Shown: positions 1 to 10,639 of the stretch, one piece after another
Layout: each line of letters starts with the position of its first letter
Position numbering within the stretch: the stretch's first letter is position 1
NCBI RefSeq assembly: GCF_010091945.1
Contig: NZ_WVIE01000022.1
Coordinates: forward strand, 1 to 64,000
Direction of reading: 5' to 3'
DNA length: 64,000 bases
Origin: Myxacorys almedinensis A
GTDB lineage: Bacteria; Cyanobacteriota; Cyanobacteriia; Leptolyngbyales; Leptolyngbyaceae
The notes under the pieces: model-generated
What the model was told of the DNA's origin: nothing
What the model saw: the letters and a program-made list of their open reading frames with translations, nothing else
Database searches by the model: none
Made by a program: the position numbers and the translations under genes

Positions 1-60
1 TGCCATCAACCGAAGAAGCCTGCGATTGCCATTGACTATAATTTGCTGCCTTCGCGTTAA
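1..60 (+). CDS. C-terminal end of an ORF truncated by the window edge (...CHQPKKPAIAIDYNLLPSR*), function unknown; would lie inside the putative transposon
   Basis: Frame 1 is open from base 1 to TAA at 58-60; too short to identify. Confidence 0.25.
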   Translation, partial: CHQPKKPAIAIDYNLLPSR

Positions 61-114
61 ACCGAACTGACGTTAAGCTAAAATTTTGGAAAAGTAGGAA
101 GAAATAGGTCTTCA

Positions 115-281
115 GAATTGACACGTATTCCTTCGCTATCTCTCACGAATTGACACACAATTCTTCGCCGCTTCTCACGAATTGATATGTATTTCTCCGC
201 ATACCCTACGAATTGACACGCAATTCTTCGCTATCGTGACATTCAATCCTTCGCTACGGACACTTATTTCTTCGCTCTACA
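115..281. mobile_element. Putative terminal end of a Tn7-like transposon (type V-K CAST or related TnsB/TnsC/TniQ element); body extends to the left, out of the window
   Basis: Six copies of consensus TGACAcgcaATTcTTCGCt at about 115-137, 147-169, 179-201, 210-232, 237-255, 258-276, spaced 32,32,31,23,21 bp; outer boundary CTACA at 277-281 (minus strand 5'-TGTAG); 20 bp from tRNA-Cys 3' end. Confidence 0.6.
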
Positions 282-301
282 GAGGGCTTGAATTGTGTTG
301 A

Positions 302-372
<71 letters not shown>

Positions 373-393
373 ACTTGCATCAAATTCAGTGTA

Positions 394-1029
394 TCACTTC
401 GTGCCAAATAAGCGATCGCCAGCATCACCCAGTCCTGGAATGATATACCCGTAGGCATCTAAGCCCTGATCAATCGCGGCGGCGTAAATCGGAACATCTG
501 GATGGTGATCTTGGAAATGGTTAATACCTTCGGGAGCCGCTAGAATGCACAGAAATTTTATCGACTTGGGATTGGTCTGTTTTAGGCGATGAACGGCGGC
601 GACTGCGGAATTTCCGGTTGCCATCATCGGGTCAACGATGAGCATGTCTCGATCTTCGATGTCGTGCGGCACTTTAAAGTAGTACTCGATGGGAACGAGC
701 GAATTTGGATCACGATAAATGCCGATGTGACCCACTCGTGCGGATGGAATCAGTTGCAAAATGCCATCTAAGATGCCTTGTCCTGCTCGCATGATCGACA
801 CCACGACTAGTTTTTTATCAGGTGCCAGGATCGGGGCTTCCATTTCTGCCATGGGAGTTTGGATGGTTTCGTAGCGCAAAGGGAGGTCTCGCGTCACTTC
901 GTATGCCAGCAGCATACTGATTTCGGTCATGAGCGATCGAAACTTGGCGGTGCTGGTTTCTGCTTTTCGCATGAGACTCAGCTTGTGTTGAATTAACGGA
1001 TGCTCGATAATGGTGATGTTTTCAGCCAT
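394..1029 (-). CDS. upp: Uracil phosphoribosyltransferase
   Basis: UPRT motifs [39 protein letters not shown]. Confidence 0.95.
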   Translation of the reverse strand: MAENITIIEHPLIQHKLSLMRKAETSTAKFRSLMTEISMLLAYEVTRDLPLRYETIQTPMAEMEAPILAPDKKLVVVSIMRAGQGILDGILQLIPSARVGHIGIYRDPNSLVPIEYYFKVPHDIEDRDMLIVDPMMATGNSAVAAVHRLKQTNPKSIKFLCILAAPEGINHFQDHHPDVPIYAAAIDQGLDAYGYIIPGLGDAGDRLFGTK

Positions 1030-1049
1030 AAATAGGGATTTATTTGGGA

Positions 1050-2306
1050 TTAGAAGACGGTTCCGTCACTGATAATTTGAAGGGGAGGCGTGCCGCCGGG
1101 TCGTAACTGCGAGGCAATTTTTCGCCCTGCTGCCCAGGTTCCGCCTTGAAGAATTTTGACGAGGGGAAGTTCTGCTGAGGTTAAGTCTAAGCGGTGTCGA
1201 AGGGTGTCAGCGATGCGATCGAGCAAACTCACGGTGAGCGATCGCCACTCGACAATCAGTTCAGAACCCGGTGCGTGATGGGCTTGTAAGAGTTGCTCGT
1301 CTTTGAGGCGCAGAAGACCCAAATCGAGGCACAGCCCGCCATTGCGATATTCAGGAAGTCCGGTCATTTGGTCAAGATCGGTGATTGTGAGTCCTAATTC
1401 TTGCAACGGTTCTAAGAGGGAATAGGTGAGCCACTGAGACAATTTGTGAAAGGGAACCAGATCGGCAAAGGGGTCACCGCTTAAGGCAGAATGCACCCAA
1501 ACGTCTCCCAAATTGACGCCTGAAATCGCAATCCGTCCTGACCAAATGGTTTCTAATCCTTCTAGGACAGACTGAAACACGGTTGTAGCGGATAGATTGT
1601 TATTCTCAGACTGCTCCAACAGGTAATCTACTAAATTACCGATTCGAGGATGAGCGGTTCCGAATAAATTAGGATGGCGGTAGAGCGATTGACCGAGGTT
1701 TTGGAGGAGATGCGATCGCGGCTCTAATCCAACTAAAGGATTCCGATCACTGACCTGAAATCCGGCGGCTAATCGCTTGGGTGTCACGGCTTGCAATCCT
1801 TTTGCGTCTGCTTGGTAAGGATGGTCAGGATGACTAGAAAACATGCCTTGACAGAAACAATCAAAACTAGCTACTGCCAACCCTTCGGAGCGTTGCCAAA
1901 CCTGATGGGTTTGTGGCTCAATATATTGCCAATGTGCGCCTGCTCCAGCATCGAGTAAGACACTCGGAACCACTAGATCGAATTTAGTTTTAGCGCGTTC
2001 GAGAGCAGATAAGCTAGCTAATTTTTGCTCCAGGTTTTTTAGTCTTACCGATCCGCCGACTTCAAAATGTCGCCATCGACTGTGAAATGGAATATTTAAA
2101 TCTGGATACTGTTCGCGAATCACAGTGAGTACATAATCAGCAACAGAATTGAGTTGCGTTAGGTCACATCGGAAATACGCAAGACGATCTGCTTGAGCTA
2201 ATGCAAAAAGCTGTTCGCTGCGATCGCGGATAGATTGGGGAGAACGAAGATAGGCGATGGCTTTGCGAGACGCTGAAGGCATCGCATCAATAGAAGCCTT
2301 AGACAT
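1050..2306 (-). CDS. URC4/urg3 family (DUF1688) protein, uracil catabolism
   Basis: [11 protein letters not shown]-like and [10 protein letters not shown] segments typical of DUF1688; adjacent to GTP cyclohydrolase II-like and UPRT genes. Confidence 0.85.
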   Translation of the reverse strand: MSKASIDAMPSASRKAIAYLRSPQSIRDRSEQLFALAQADRLAYFRCDLTQLNSVADYVLTVIREQYPDLNIPFHSRWRHFEVGGSVRLKNLEQKLASLSALERAKTKFDLVVPSVLLDAGAGAHWQYIEPQTHQVWQRSEGLAVASFDCFCQGMFSSHPDHPYQADAKGLQAVTPKRLAAGFQVSDRNPLVGLEPRSHLLQNLGQSLYRHPNLFGTAHPRIGNLVDYLLEQSENNNLSATTVFQSVLEGLETIWSGRIAISGVNLGDVWVHSALSGDPFADLVPFHKLSQWLTYSLLEPLQELGLTITDLDQMTGLPEYRNGGLCLDLGLLRLKDEQLLQAHHAPGSELIVEWRSLTVSLLDRIADTLRHRLDLTSAELPLVKILQGGTWAAGRKIASQLRPGGTPPLQIISDGTVF

Positions 2307-2314
2307 AGGAAAAA

Positions 2315-3601
2315 CTATTCTAGTCCTCGTCCTTGGATGGCAGCAAGTTCTTCTTCGGTGAGAACGTCGGCTTTGGTGTAATAGCCTGCGGCTTTCTTCG
2401 CTTCGATTTCAACTCGTGCATCTGCTGGAATTAACTCATCAGGAATCGGGACGCGCTCAATGATTTCAATTCCTGAATCGGTAACGGCATCGTGTTTCAT
2501 ATCGCTCATGGAAATAAAACGATCGATGCGAGTGATGCCGAGCCAATGCAACACATCGGGCATCAGTTCTTGAAATCGCATGTCTTGAACTCCGGCAACG
2601 CATTCAGTTCGAGCAAAATAGGCATCGGCGCGATCGCCGCCTGCTTGACGTTTGCGAGCGTTATAAACCAAAAATTTTGTGACCTCTCCAAGCGCCCGTC
2701 CTTCTTTGCGGAAATAGACGATCACGCCTGCGCCGCCTGCTTGAGCGGTTCTGATGCATTCCTCAATGCCATGCACGAGGTAAGGGCGACAGGTGCAAAT
2801 ATCCGAGCCGAAGACATCGGAGCCGTTGCATTCATCGTGAACTCGGACGGTGAGGGATTTTTGGGGATCTGCGATCGCATCCGGGTCACCCACGATGTAA
2901 ACCGTCATGCCCCCAATCGGAGGTAGAAAAATCTTCAGATCGGGACGGGTCACGAGTTCGGGAAACATGCCGCCCGTTTGCTCAAATAAGGTTCGACGCA
3001 AAATGCTTTCATCGACGCTGAGGCGCTTGGCGAGTCCGGGCAGATACCATACAGGCTCGATCGCGGCTTTTGTGACGACCAAATCGCCGCCTTTTTTCAT
3101 GATCTGTCCGTCTTCTTGCAGCCGCCCCTTGCTCACAGCGTCTTGCAGTTCGGGCATGTTGATATGGGCTTTTGTAATGGCGATCGTGGGGCGAATATCG
3201 TAGCCTTTTTCATAAAACTTGGTGTAGACCTCACCGACGATCGCGCCAAATGGATCGAGGGAGACAATTTTATCCGGGTCAGACCACGCAGGATACGGAC
3301 CGATGCGAGCGGCAGGGGACGTGTTGGTGAGATCGGCGCGATGGTTGGCATCGAGTTTTCCACTGGCAATGGCTAGAGCGCGATAAACGGCATAAGACCC
3401 AGAATGAGTCCCGATCACATTACGATGAGCAGGCGTCGTCACCGTTCCGACGATCGGACCTCGCTTCGTCGGATTGGCAGAACCCCACTCTAAAGCATCG
3501 GGTTTCGGACCAAATCGGGTCGGATGCGAGGTGAGAACGATCGGCTGTGATGTTGGACGCTTCGGCTGACTAACCATAGAAAGATACTCCCCATTCACCA
3601 A
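2315..3601 (-). CDS. GTP cyclohydrolase II-like protein (URC1 type)
   Basis: GCHII zinc-site-like CNGSDVFGSDICTCRPYL and RKEGRALGEV; N-terminal extension as in URC1-type proteins. Confidence 0.85.
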   Translation of the reverse strand: MVNGEYLSMVSQPKRPTSQPIVLTSHPTRFGPKPDALEWGSANPTKRGPIVGTVTTPAHRNVIGTHSGSYAVYRALAIASGKLDANHRADLTNTSPAARIGPYPAWSDPDKIVSLDPFGAIVGEVYTKFYEKGYDIRPTIAITKAHINMPELQDAVSKGRLQEDGQIMKKGGDLVVTKAAIEPVWYLPGLAKRLSVDESILRRTLFEQTGGMFPELVTRPDLKIFLPPIGGMTVYIVGDPDAIADPQKSLTVRVHDECNGSDVFGSDICTCRPYLVHGIEECIRTAQAGGAGVIVYFRKEGRALGEVTKFLVYNARKRQAGGDRADAYFARTECVAGVQDMRFQELMPDVLHWLGITRIDRFISMSDMKHDAVTDSGIEIIERVPIPDELIPADARVEIEAKKAAGYYTKADVLTEEELAAIQGRGLE

Positions 3602-3659
3602 ATACGATCTAGCAGTGAGTCCTAGATCGTAGCAAGAGAAATCCCTTTAGGGCAGTGTT

Positions 3660-4835
3660 CTAGACGGCAGATTTCTGCAATGCTTCAATAATGTGAATAT
3701 TCGCCTTTGGGAAGGGGTACTGATCTAATTCACGAGCCATCACCCAGCGGATCTCATCACATTCAATCGGCTGCGGATCGCCGCTAAGATGCTGGCAATG
3801 ATGAACATTGAGCGTGACGCGAAAATGACTGTAGGTATGGTCAACCACCGTTAAGCGATCGCCAACCTCAATTTCAATGCCCAGTTCTTCCTGAATTTCA
3901 CGTTTGATACACGCTTCGATCGTTTCTCCAGGCTCAACCTTGCCTCCCGGAAATTCCCACAAGCCGCCCAGCAACCCTTCTGGTTTACGGCGATCGATAA
4001 GAATTTGGTTGCGATCGTTCCAAATCACAGCAACCCCGATGATCTTATGAAGCAACGGCGCACGAGGTTCTGACATGGGCAGTTCTGATTGAGTTCCTAA
4101 ATTGTAAGCCCGACAGTGACGCTGCCACGGGCAGAGCAAACAGGCAGGCTTTTTGGGCGTACAGATCGTTGCCCCCAGATCCATAAACGCTTGATTAAAC
4201 TCGTGCGATCGCGCCGGATCAAGCATCGCCTCAGACCAGTGCCACAATGCTGATAATGCTCGATTCGGTGGCACATCCAACGCCATGAGTCGCGCTAACA
4301 CCCGCTTTACATTGCCATCTAGAATGGCTAATGGCTGATTAAATGCAGCACTGAGAATGCCACCTGCGGTCGTTCGTCCAATTCCAGGTAGCGCCAAAAC
4401 CGCATCCAACTCTTGAGGAAAAAGACCGTGGTGCTGTTCAACAATGGTTTGAGCGGCTCGATGCAGATTTCGGGCACGGGCATAATATCCCAACCCTTCC
4501 CACGCTTTCAAAACGGCTTGCAAATCAGCTTTTGCCAGGGCATCAACCGTAGGAAAAAGAGTCATCCAGCGCTCGAAATAGGGAATGACCGTCTTCACCT
4601 GCGTCTGCTGAAGCATAATCTCTGAGATCCAGATTGCGTAAGGATCACGAGTTCTTCTCCACGGCAAATCTCGCCCCAATTGGGCATACCACGTCAGCAG
4701 CGAAGATCGCAGTTCTGAAACCGCAAAATTCGGCAGATGGGGAGCCTCATCTGCCGACAGGGAAAGTCTCATTTTGGACTGCTTTGGGGGCACAGGTTGA
4801 ATAGGGACAGAGCAGGAAGATGCAGAGGCTATCAA
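3660..4835 (-). CDS. mutY: A/G-specific adenine glycosylase with C-terminal NUDIX domain
   Basis: HhH LPGIGRTTAGGI, Fe-S cysteines CTPKKPACLLCPWQRHC, NUDIX GGKVEPGETIEACIKREIQEELG. Confidence 0.95.
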   Translation of the reverse strand: MIASASSCSVPIQPVPPKQSKMRLSLSADEAPHLPNFAVSELRSSLLTWYAQLGRDLPWRRTRDPYAIWISEIMLQQTQVKTVIPYFERWMTLFPTVDALAKADLQAVLKAWEGLGYYARARNLHRAAQTIVEQHHGLFPQELDAVLALPGIGRTTAGGILSAAFNQPLAILDGNVKRVLARLMALDVPPNRALSALWHWSEAMLDPARSHEFNQAFMDLGATICTPKKPACLLCPWQRHCRAYNLGTQSELPMSEPRAPLLHKIIGVAVIWNDRNQILIDRRKPEGLLGGLWEFPGGKVEPGETIEACIKREIQEELGIEIEVGDRLTVVDHTYSHFRVTLNVHHCQHLSGDPQPIECDEIRWVMARELDQYPFPKANIHIIEALQKSAV

Positions 4836-4929
4836 AAATCAACTTCTACATGCGGCGTTGCTGAGGGCTAGGGAGAGGGCAGATCTGCAATTCATACTCA
4901 GATTCAGCAACGCCCTACATGCCAGGCTG

Positions 4930-5256
4930 CTATTCCGTCTCGATCGCTTGCATCGACTTCTCAAACGCCATGCGCTGCTCAACATTGCGGAGGAAATATC
5001 CGCTCATAATCGCTGATGCCAGCAACCGACCTAAATTCTCACGGTTTGTAGTAATGGTCACTTCAAAGCCTTCTGGTGATAAGCCGCCCAGTAACCCGAT
5101 AATATTGCGCTCCATAACCTGCATCACTTCAGGAGACGTGGGTTTTGAAAGTTGAGCGATCGCTTCTGGGCTTAAAGACTGAACGTACTGCCACAACATG
5201 CCTGCATCAGCATTGCTACTCAAAAATTCAGGAACTTGGTTGGATGTCTCGTTCAC
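4930..5256 (-). CDS. DUF760 domain protein
   Basis: MQVMERNIIGLLGGLSPEGFEVTITTNRENLGRLLASAMMSGYFLRNVEQR-like sequence, conserved in cyanobacteria. Confidence 0.75.
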   Translation of the reverse strand: MNETSNQVPEFLSSNADAGMLWQYVQSLSPEAIAQLSKPTSPEVMQVMERNIIGLLGGLSPEGFEVTITTNRENLGRLLASAIMSGYFLRNVEQRMAFEKSMQAIETE

Positions 5257-5389
5257 AGTATCTACCTCAATAGGAGGACTTAATCCATTTCGTTAACCTT
5301 ACTTTAACAAGCGATGGGTATCTCGGAAGTCAGTAGAACCGAACCGAAAAAGTTCGGAATTCGCTGAAGGGATGCTTAGCAGCCTACGG

Positions 5390-6346
5390 CTAACTTGCCA
5401 AATATTCGCCCATCTCTCCCTTGCGTTTTCTCAGCTTGGTGAGTGCCTCCCGCTCAATTTGGCGGACGCGCTCACGACTGATGTTCAGACGATCGCCAAT
5501 CTTAGCCAGGGTCAAGGCTTTGCCATCTTCTAAACCAAATCGCAACGTCAGCACTTGTTGCTGTTGCGGCGTCAGGTCTGCCATCAAAACATCTAAGTCT
5601 TGGCGCAGGGAGGTTTGGGCGGCATATTCTTCGGGGGTAATGCCCTGGTCTTCGAGCAGTTCGCCAAGCTCAGTGTCTTGGTTATCGCCAACCCGCAAAT
5701 CGAGCGATAGCGGCACCCGTGCCCGTTCAAGATATTCACGCACGAGTTTTGCAGGCAGATCTAGCTCTGACGAAAGTTCGGCGATCGTAGCGGCGCGTCC
5801 GTGCTGTTGAGCCAAGCTGCGCTGCGCTTTCTTGATCTTGTTGAGTTTTTCAGTGATGTGAATGGGCAAGCGAATGGTGCGCCCTTTTTCTGCGATCGCA
5901 CGGGTAATCGCTTGCCGAATCCACCAGTAGGCATAGGTCGAGAAACGGTATCCTTTGGTGGGATCAAACTTTTCAACGCCGCGTTGCATGCCGATGGTGC
6001 CTTCCTGAATCAAATCCATCAGATCAACATTGCGCTTGGTATATTTTTTCGCAACCGATACCACAAGGCGCAGATTGGCTTCTACCATGCGACGCTTAGC
6101 ATTTTCGCCATCCGCGATCGCTTGATGCAACTCTGCAACGGCGAGGTCAGCCGCCTGTGCCCAGGTTTCGGGAATGGGCGATTGTCCGCTCTGAGCGATC
6201 AACGTTTCTTTGATCTCATTGAGAACCGTTAACCGCTGAACTTGTTTGCCGTAAAGAATTTCTTGCTCGTGGGTAAGTAAAGGAACCCGCCCAATTTCCC
6301 GCAAATAGGCGCGAACTGAATCAGTGGGGGTCTGCACGGTTTTCAT
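5390..6346 (-). CDS. RNA polymerase sigma factor, RpoD/SigA-related group 2
   Basis: Regions 1.2-4.2: [86 protein letters not shown]; start taken at MKTVQTPTD (6346) rather than the ORF start 6547. Confidence 0.92.
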   Translation of the reverse strand: MKTVQTPTDSVRAYLREIGRVPLLTHEQEILYGKQVQRLTVLNEIKETLIAQSGQSPIPETWAQAADLAVAELHQAIADGENAKRRMVEANLRLVVSVAKKYTKRNVDLMDLIQEGTIGMQRGVEKFDPTKGYRFSTYAYWWIRQAITRAIAEKGRTIRLPIHITEKLNKIKKAQRSLAQQHGRAATIAELSSELDLPAKLVREYLERARVPLSLDLRVGDNQDTELGELLEDQGITPEEYAAQTSLRQDLDVLMADLTPQQQQVLTLRFGLEDGKALTLAKIGDRLNISRERVRQIEREALTKLRKRKGEMGEYLAS

Positions 6347-7163
6347 AATCGGATGCTCAACACTAACGATGAACTTTAGGGTAGAAATTTGAGGGTAGGG
6401 AAGATGGCGGTGGGGTAGACGATGCTTTGGAGGGAACAGAGGAGGGGAGGTTTTAGAGCGCGTGTCAGGTGAATAAATTAGGGTCGTGGGTGGAGGGGTA
6501 GGCGTATGGCTGAAGCAAGGGAGAGGGGATGTGCAGAAACTTGGCAACCGATTTGCCTAAAACAACCTCGTGTAGACCATCAACAAATCATCAACAAATA
6601 CAGGAATGTGGGAGGCAAAGCATTAGACGCGGTTTGGCACGGCTTGGTTCTATTAAGATTATCTATGAAAGGGTTACAAAATGTAAAGTTTCTGAGACCT
6701 ATTTAGAGCAAATAGATAGTGATTTAGGTAATAACTCATACTCAATTCAGGTTGTGCTTTGCCCTTGTCACTAAATTAGCTAAAAATAGAGTTTGCTAAT
6801 GCAGCCTTGGAAACAAAACAGGGAATCCAATCTACCGAAGCAACCCGATCACCTAAGAAATAAGGATTTTGTTTTGTTTTGTTAAGTTGACAAACAAGCT
6901 ATTAGATGAAGGTACTTTAATGAGTGACAAATCACATCCGTCTAGTGAAAGATAGGTGCTTGTGGCGCGCCTTCGCCTCCGGCACTTGTTAGTAAAAGAG
7001 CAGAGCCAAAATTGGCTGACATCATCGCTTTGGAACCACCTTGTTTCTAATTCGTGAGCTAAGCATTTGATCCGGATCGGTGCTGCGAGGTTAGATGAAT
7101 TTGGAGACGGCGATTTTTGGAGACAGGGATTTGGGGGCAATGCCGAGAGAGGAGGAGCCGCCT

Positions 7164-10100
7164 CTAGCTGAGATATTCTTGCAGCGATCGCACGGTCAAC
7201 GGTTGAGACTGCAACGACCGAATCGCCGCCGCCGTTGCCTTTGCCCCTGCGATCGTGGTGATCATTGGGATCTTATACGTTAACGCTGTTCGCCGAATCA
7301 ACCGATCGTCTTCGTGGGCTTCTTGACCAGAAGGCGTGTTGATAATCAGTTGGATGCGCTCGTTTTTGATCGCATCCAACACATGGGGTCTGCCCTCATG
7401 CAGCTTCAGGACTAGCTCGACGTCTAAGCCATGTTCCATCAGCGTTTTACGAGTTCCTTCTGTGGCGATGACGCTAAAGCCAAGCTCGATCAAGTCTTTG
7501 ATCGCAGGCACAACCGCCGCTTTCTCGCGATCGTTCATCGACACAAACACGGTTCCGTTGAGCGGCAAGCGCTGACTCGCGGCAAGCTCAGCTTTGGAGT
7601 AGGAGGTGCCAAAGTCGGCATCGATCCCCATCACTTCGCCCGTCGATCGCATTTCGGGTCCCAAAATCGTGTCGGTTCCGGGAAATTTCTCAAACGGCAG
7701 CACCGCTTCTTTCACCGAAATATGCTTGGGAATCACTTCTTGGGTAAAGTTGAGTTGCTCTAAGGTTTTGCCAGACATGACGCGCGCCGCCATCTTCGCG
7801 AGCGGAACGCCAGTCGCCTTCGAGACAAACGGCACCGTTCGAGAGGCGCGGGGGTTGGCTTCAATAATGTAGACCTCATCATCTTTAATCGCAAACTGAA
7901 TATTCATCAAACCGATGACATTGAGCGCTTTTGCCAGTTGCACTGTCCAGGTGCGGATGCGATCGCAGACTTCCGGGTTGAGAGTCATGGTAGGAAGAGA
8001 GCAAGCCGAATCCCCAGAGTGAATGCCTGCTTGTTCGATATGCTCCATAATGCCGCCGATCACCACGTTGCCCGTGGCATCTGCGATCGCGTCTACATCA
8101 ACCTCGATCGCGTTCTCTAAAAATCGGTCAATCAAAATCGGATGATCTGGCTCCACCAAAACGGCGTATTTCATATAGCGTTCAAGGTCAGTATCCGAGT
8201 AAACGATTTCCATCGCCCGTCCGCCCAAAACGTAACTAGGACGCACCACAACCGGATAGCCAATCTCTCTAGCCACTCGTTTTGCATCCGGAAAACTTCG
8301 CGCAATTCCGTTGGCAGGTTGCTTGATCTCTAAGGTTCGCAGAATTTTTTCAAAGCGTTCGCGATCTTCTGCGATGTCGATCGAGTCGGGAGAGGTTCCC
8401 CAGATTTTCGTTTCGGTGGCGGTTTCGTTGAGATATTTATCCAACGGAACCGCCAACTTAAGCGGCGTTTGCCCCCCAAACTGAATGATGATGCCTTGAG
8501 GGTTCTCGGCTTCAATAATGTTGAGAACATCTTCTTTGGTGAGCGGCTCAAAGTATAAGCGATCGCTGGTGTCATAATCCGTCGAAACGGTCTCTGGGTT
8601 AGAGTTCACCATGATCGTTTCGTAGCCATCTTCTCGCAGTGAAAACGAGGCATGACAGCAGCAGTAGTCAAACTCAATGCCCTGACCGATGCGGTTCGGT
8701 CCGCCGCCCAAAATCATCACCTTGGGCTTGTCAGAAGGCAGCACTTCGCTTTCTTCTTCGTAGGTAGAATAATAGTACGGGGTCAGGGCTTCAAATTCTG
8801 CTGCACAGGTATCCACCGTTTTGTAGACCGGAATTACACCGAGCGACTTGCGGTACGTGCGGACGATATCTTCGGTGGTTTTCGTGGCGTAGGCAATTTG
8901 ACGATCGCTAAATCCTTTTCGCTTGATGGCATACATTTGATCTTTTGTGATTTTCTCCAGCGCGTTCTGCTTGAGAAATTTCTCAGTTTGCAGCAGGTCT
9001 GCTAATTTATCGAGAAACCACGGATCGATGTTGGTGAGTTCAAAAATTTCGTCTACGCCCATGCCCATCTTCATCGCGTGATAGACGGTGAAAATGCGAT
9101 CGGGGTTGGGAGTCCGCAGCCCAGCCCGAATTTGCTCTAGGCTCGGCAGTTTTTCATCGCGATCGCAGCCCCATCCGGCGCGTCCGGTTTCGAGCGATCG
9201 CAGCGCTTTTTGAAACGATTCTTGAAACGTACGCCCGATCGCCATTGCCTCTCCAACCGACTTCATTTGCGTCGTTAGATACGGCTGAGATCCCGGAAAC
9301 TTCTCAAAGGCAAAGCGAGGAATTTTCGTGACCACGTAATCGATCGTTGGCTCAAAGCTCGCCGGAGTCTTCTTCGTAATGTCATTGGGAATTTCGTCTA
9401 GCGAATAACCAACCGCCAGTTTTGCCGCCATCTTTGCGATCGGAAATCCAGTCGCTTTTGAGGCAAGCGCCGAACTTCTCGACACCCGTGGATTCATTTC
9501 GATCACAATCACATCACCCGTCACCGGATTGACTGCAAACTGAATATTTGATCCACCCGTCTCCACGCCAATTTCTCGAATGATTTTGATCGACGCATCT
9601 CGAAGCCGCTGATATTCTTTATCCGTCAAGGTCTGAGCCGGAGCCACCGTGATCGAATCTCCGGTGTGAATGCCCATCGGATCAAGGTTCTCGATTGAGC
9701 AAATGATCACGACGTTATCTGCCAAGTCGCGCATCACTTCAAGTTCATATTCCTTCCAACCCAGCAGAGACTGCTCGATCAAAATTTGAGAAACTGGGCT
9801 GGCATCTAGACCCGACTGAGAGATTTCTTCAAATTCCTGCTGGTTGTAAGCGATCCCGCCACCACTTCCGCCCATCGTATATGCAGGACGAATAATTAAC
9901 GGATACGATCCAATTTCTTGTCCGATCGCTTTGGCTTCCGCCATCGTTTCAGCCAGACCAGAGGGGCAAACGCCCACACCAATCCGCAGCATTGCTTCTT
10001 TGAAAAGTTTGCGATCTTCCGCCATCTCGATCGCGGGTAGCTTTGCCCCAATCAGTTCGACCCCATATTTTTCTAATGTGCCATTTTTCGCCAACGTGAC

Positions 10101-10397
10101 GGCAAGATTGAGCGCTGTTTGCCCGCCCATAGTGGGGAGCAGGGCATCAGGGCGCTCTTTGGCAATGATGGTTTCCAAAATCTCTGGGGTGAGCGGCTCG
10201 ATGTAGGTGCGATCGGCAGTTTCGGGATCGGTCATGATGGTCGCTGGGTTAGAGTTGACCAGCACTACCTCGTAACCTTCATCGCGCAGCGCTTTGCAGG
10301 CTTGGGTTCCAGAATAGTCGAATTCGCAGGCTTGACCAATCACAATCGGCCCAGAGCCAATCAACAAAATCTTATGGAGGTCGTTGCGACGAGGCAT
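7164..10397 (-). CDS. carB: Carbamoyl-phosphate synthase large subunit
   Basis: 1077 aa, two ATP-grasp halves ([51 protein letters not shown]). Confidence 0.98.
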   Translation of the reverse strand: MPRRNDLHKILLIGSGPIVIGQACEFDYSGTQACKALRDEGYEVVLVNSNPATIMTDPETADRTYIEPLTPEILETIIAKERPDALLPTMGGQTALNLAVTLAKNGTLEKYGVELIGAKLPAIEMAEDRKLFKEAMLRIGVGVCPSGLAETMAEAKAIGQEIGSYPLIIRPAYTMGGSGGGIAYNQQEFEEISQSGLDASPVSQILIEQSLLGWKEYELEVMRDLADNVVIICSIENLDPMGIHTGDSITVAPAQTLTDKEYQRLRDASIKIIREIGVETGGSNIQFAVNPVTGDVIVIEMNPRVSRSSALASKATGFPIAKMAAKLAVGYSLDEIPNDITKKTPASFEPTIDYVVTKIPRFAFEKFPGSQPYLTTQMKSVGEAMAIGRTFQESFQKALRSLETGRAGWGCDRDEKLPSLEQIRAGLRTPNPDRIFTVYHAMKMGMGVDEIFELTNIDPWFLDKLADLLQTEKFLKQNALEKITKDQMYAIKRKGFSDRQIAYATKTTEDIVRTYRKSLGVIPVYKTVDTCAAEFEALTPYYYSTYEEESEVLPSDKPKVMILGGGPNRIGQGIEFDYCCCHASFSLREDGYETIMVNSNPETVSTDYDTSDRLYFEPLTKEDVLNIIEAENPQGIIIQFGGQTPLKLAVPLDKYLNETATETKIWGTSPDSIDIAEDRERFEKILRTLEIKQPANGIARSFPDAKRVAREIGYPVVVRPSYVLGGRAMEIVYSDTDLERYMKYAVLVEPDHPILIDRFLENAIEVDVDAIADATGNVVIGGIMEHIEQAGIHSGDSACSLPTMTLNPEVCDRIRTWTVQLAKALNVIGLMNIQFAIKDDEVYIIEANPRASRTVPFVSKATGVPLAKMAARVMSGKTLEQLNFTQEVIPKHISVKEAVLPFEKFPGTDTILGPEMRSTGEVMGIDADFGTSYSKAELAASQRLPLNGTVFVSMNDREKAAVVPAIKDLIELGFSVIATEGTRKTLMEHGLDVELVLKLHEGRPHVLDAIKNERIQLIINTPSGQEAHEDDRLIRRTALTYKIPMITTIAGAKATAAAIRSLQSQPLTVRSLQEYLS

Positions 10398-10470
10398 GAT
10401 AGGGCTACCGTCTCATTTGTAAAATCCAGTTCATTGTAGAGGGTTTCCCATTCAGATTTGTTACACCTTT

Positions 10471-10503
10471 ATCTATTTTGTAGAATTATCTATTTTGTAG
10501 AAT
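10471..10503. repeat. 16-bp direct repeat ATCTATTTTGTAGAAT x2 (17-bp period) upstream of carB
   Basis: Exact copies at 10471-10486 and 10488-10503. Confidence 0.85.
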
Positions 10504-10639
10504 CGACCTGGATTGACCCCGCAAATTATCAACGCCTAAAAAAGTGGAGAGGCATTTTGATCTTGGCAGCTAGCTGCGATCGCAAGTTGCCCCCGAAAAG
10601 CCCTGCCTTGAGTCATGCTGCAATCTTCCCAAGCTGGGT

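Noticed and set aside
115-276. Repeat array as a CRISPR array
   Set aside because: Repeats are ~20 bp and degenerate, inter-repeat gaps are only ~2-12 bp and themselves similar; fits transposon-end binding sites better.
6346-6547. 67-aa N-terminal extension of the sigma factor ORF
   Set aside because: Low-complexity Pro/His/Ser-rich translation; conserved sequence begins at [19 protein letters not shown].
6506-7140. Short ORFs (6506..6706, 6529..6774, 6853..7140) between the sigma factor and carB
   Set aside because: No recognisable protein sequence and mutually overlapping; possible decayed gene but not supportable.
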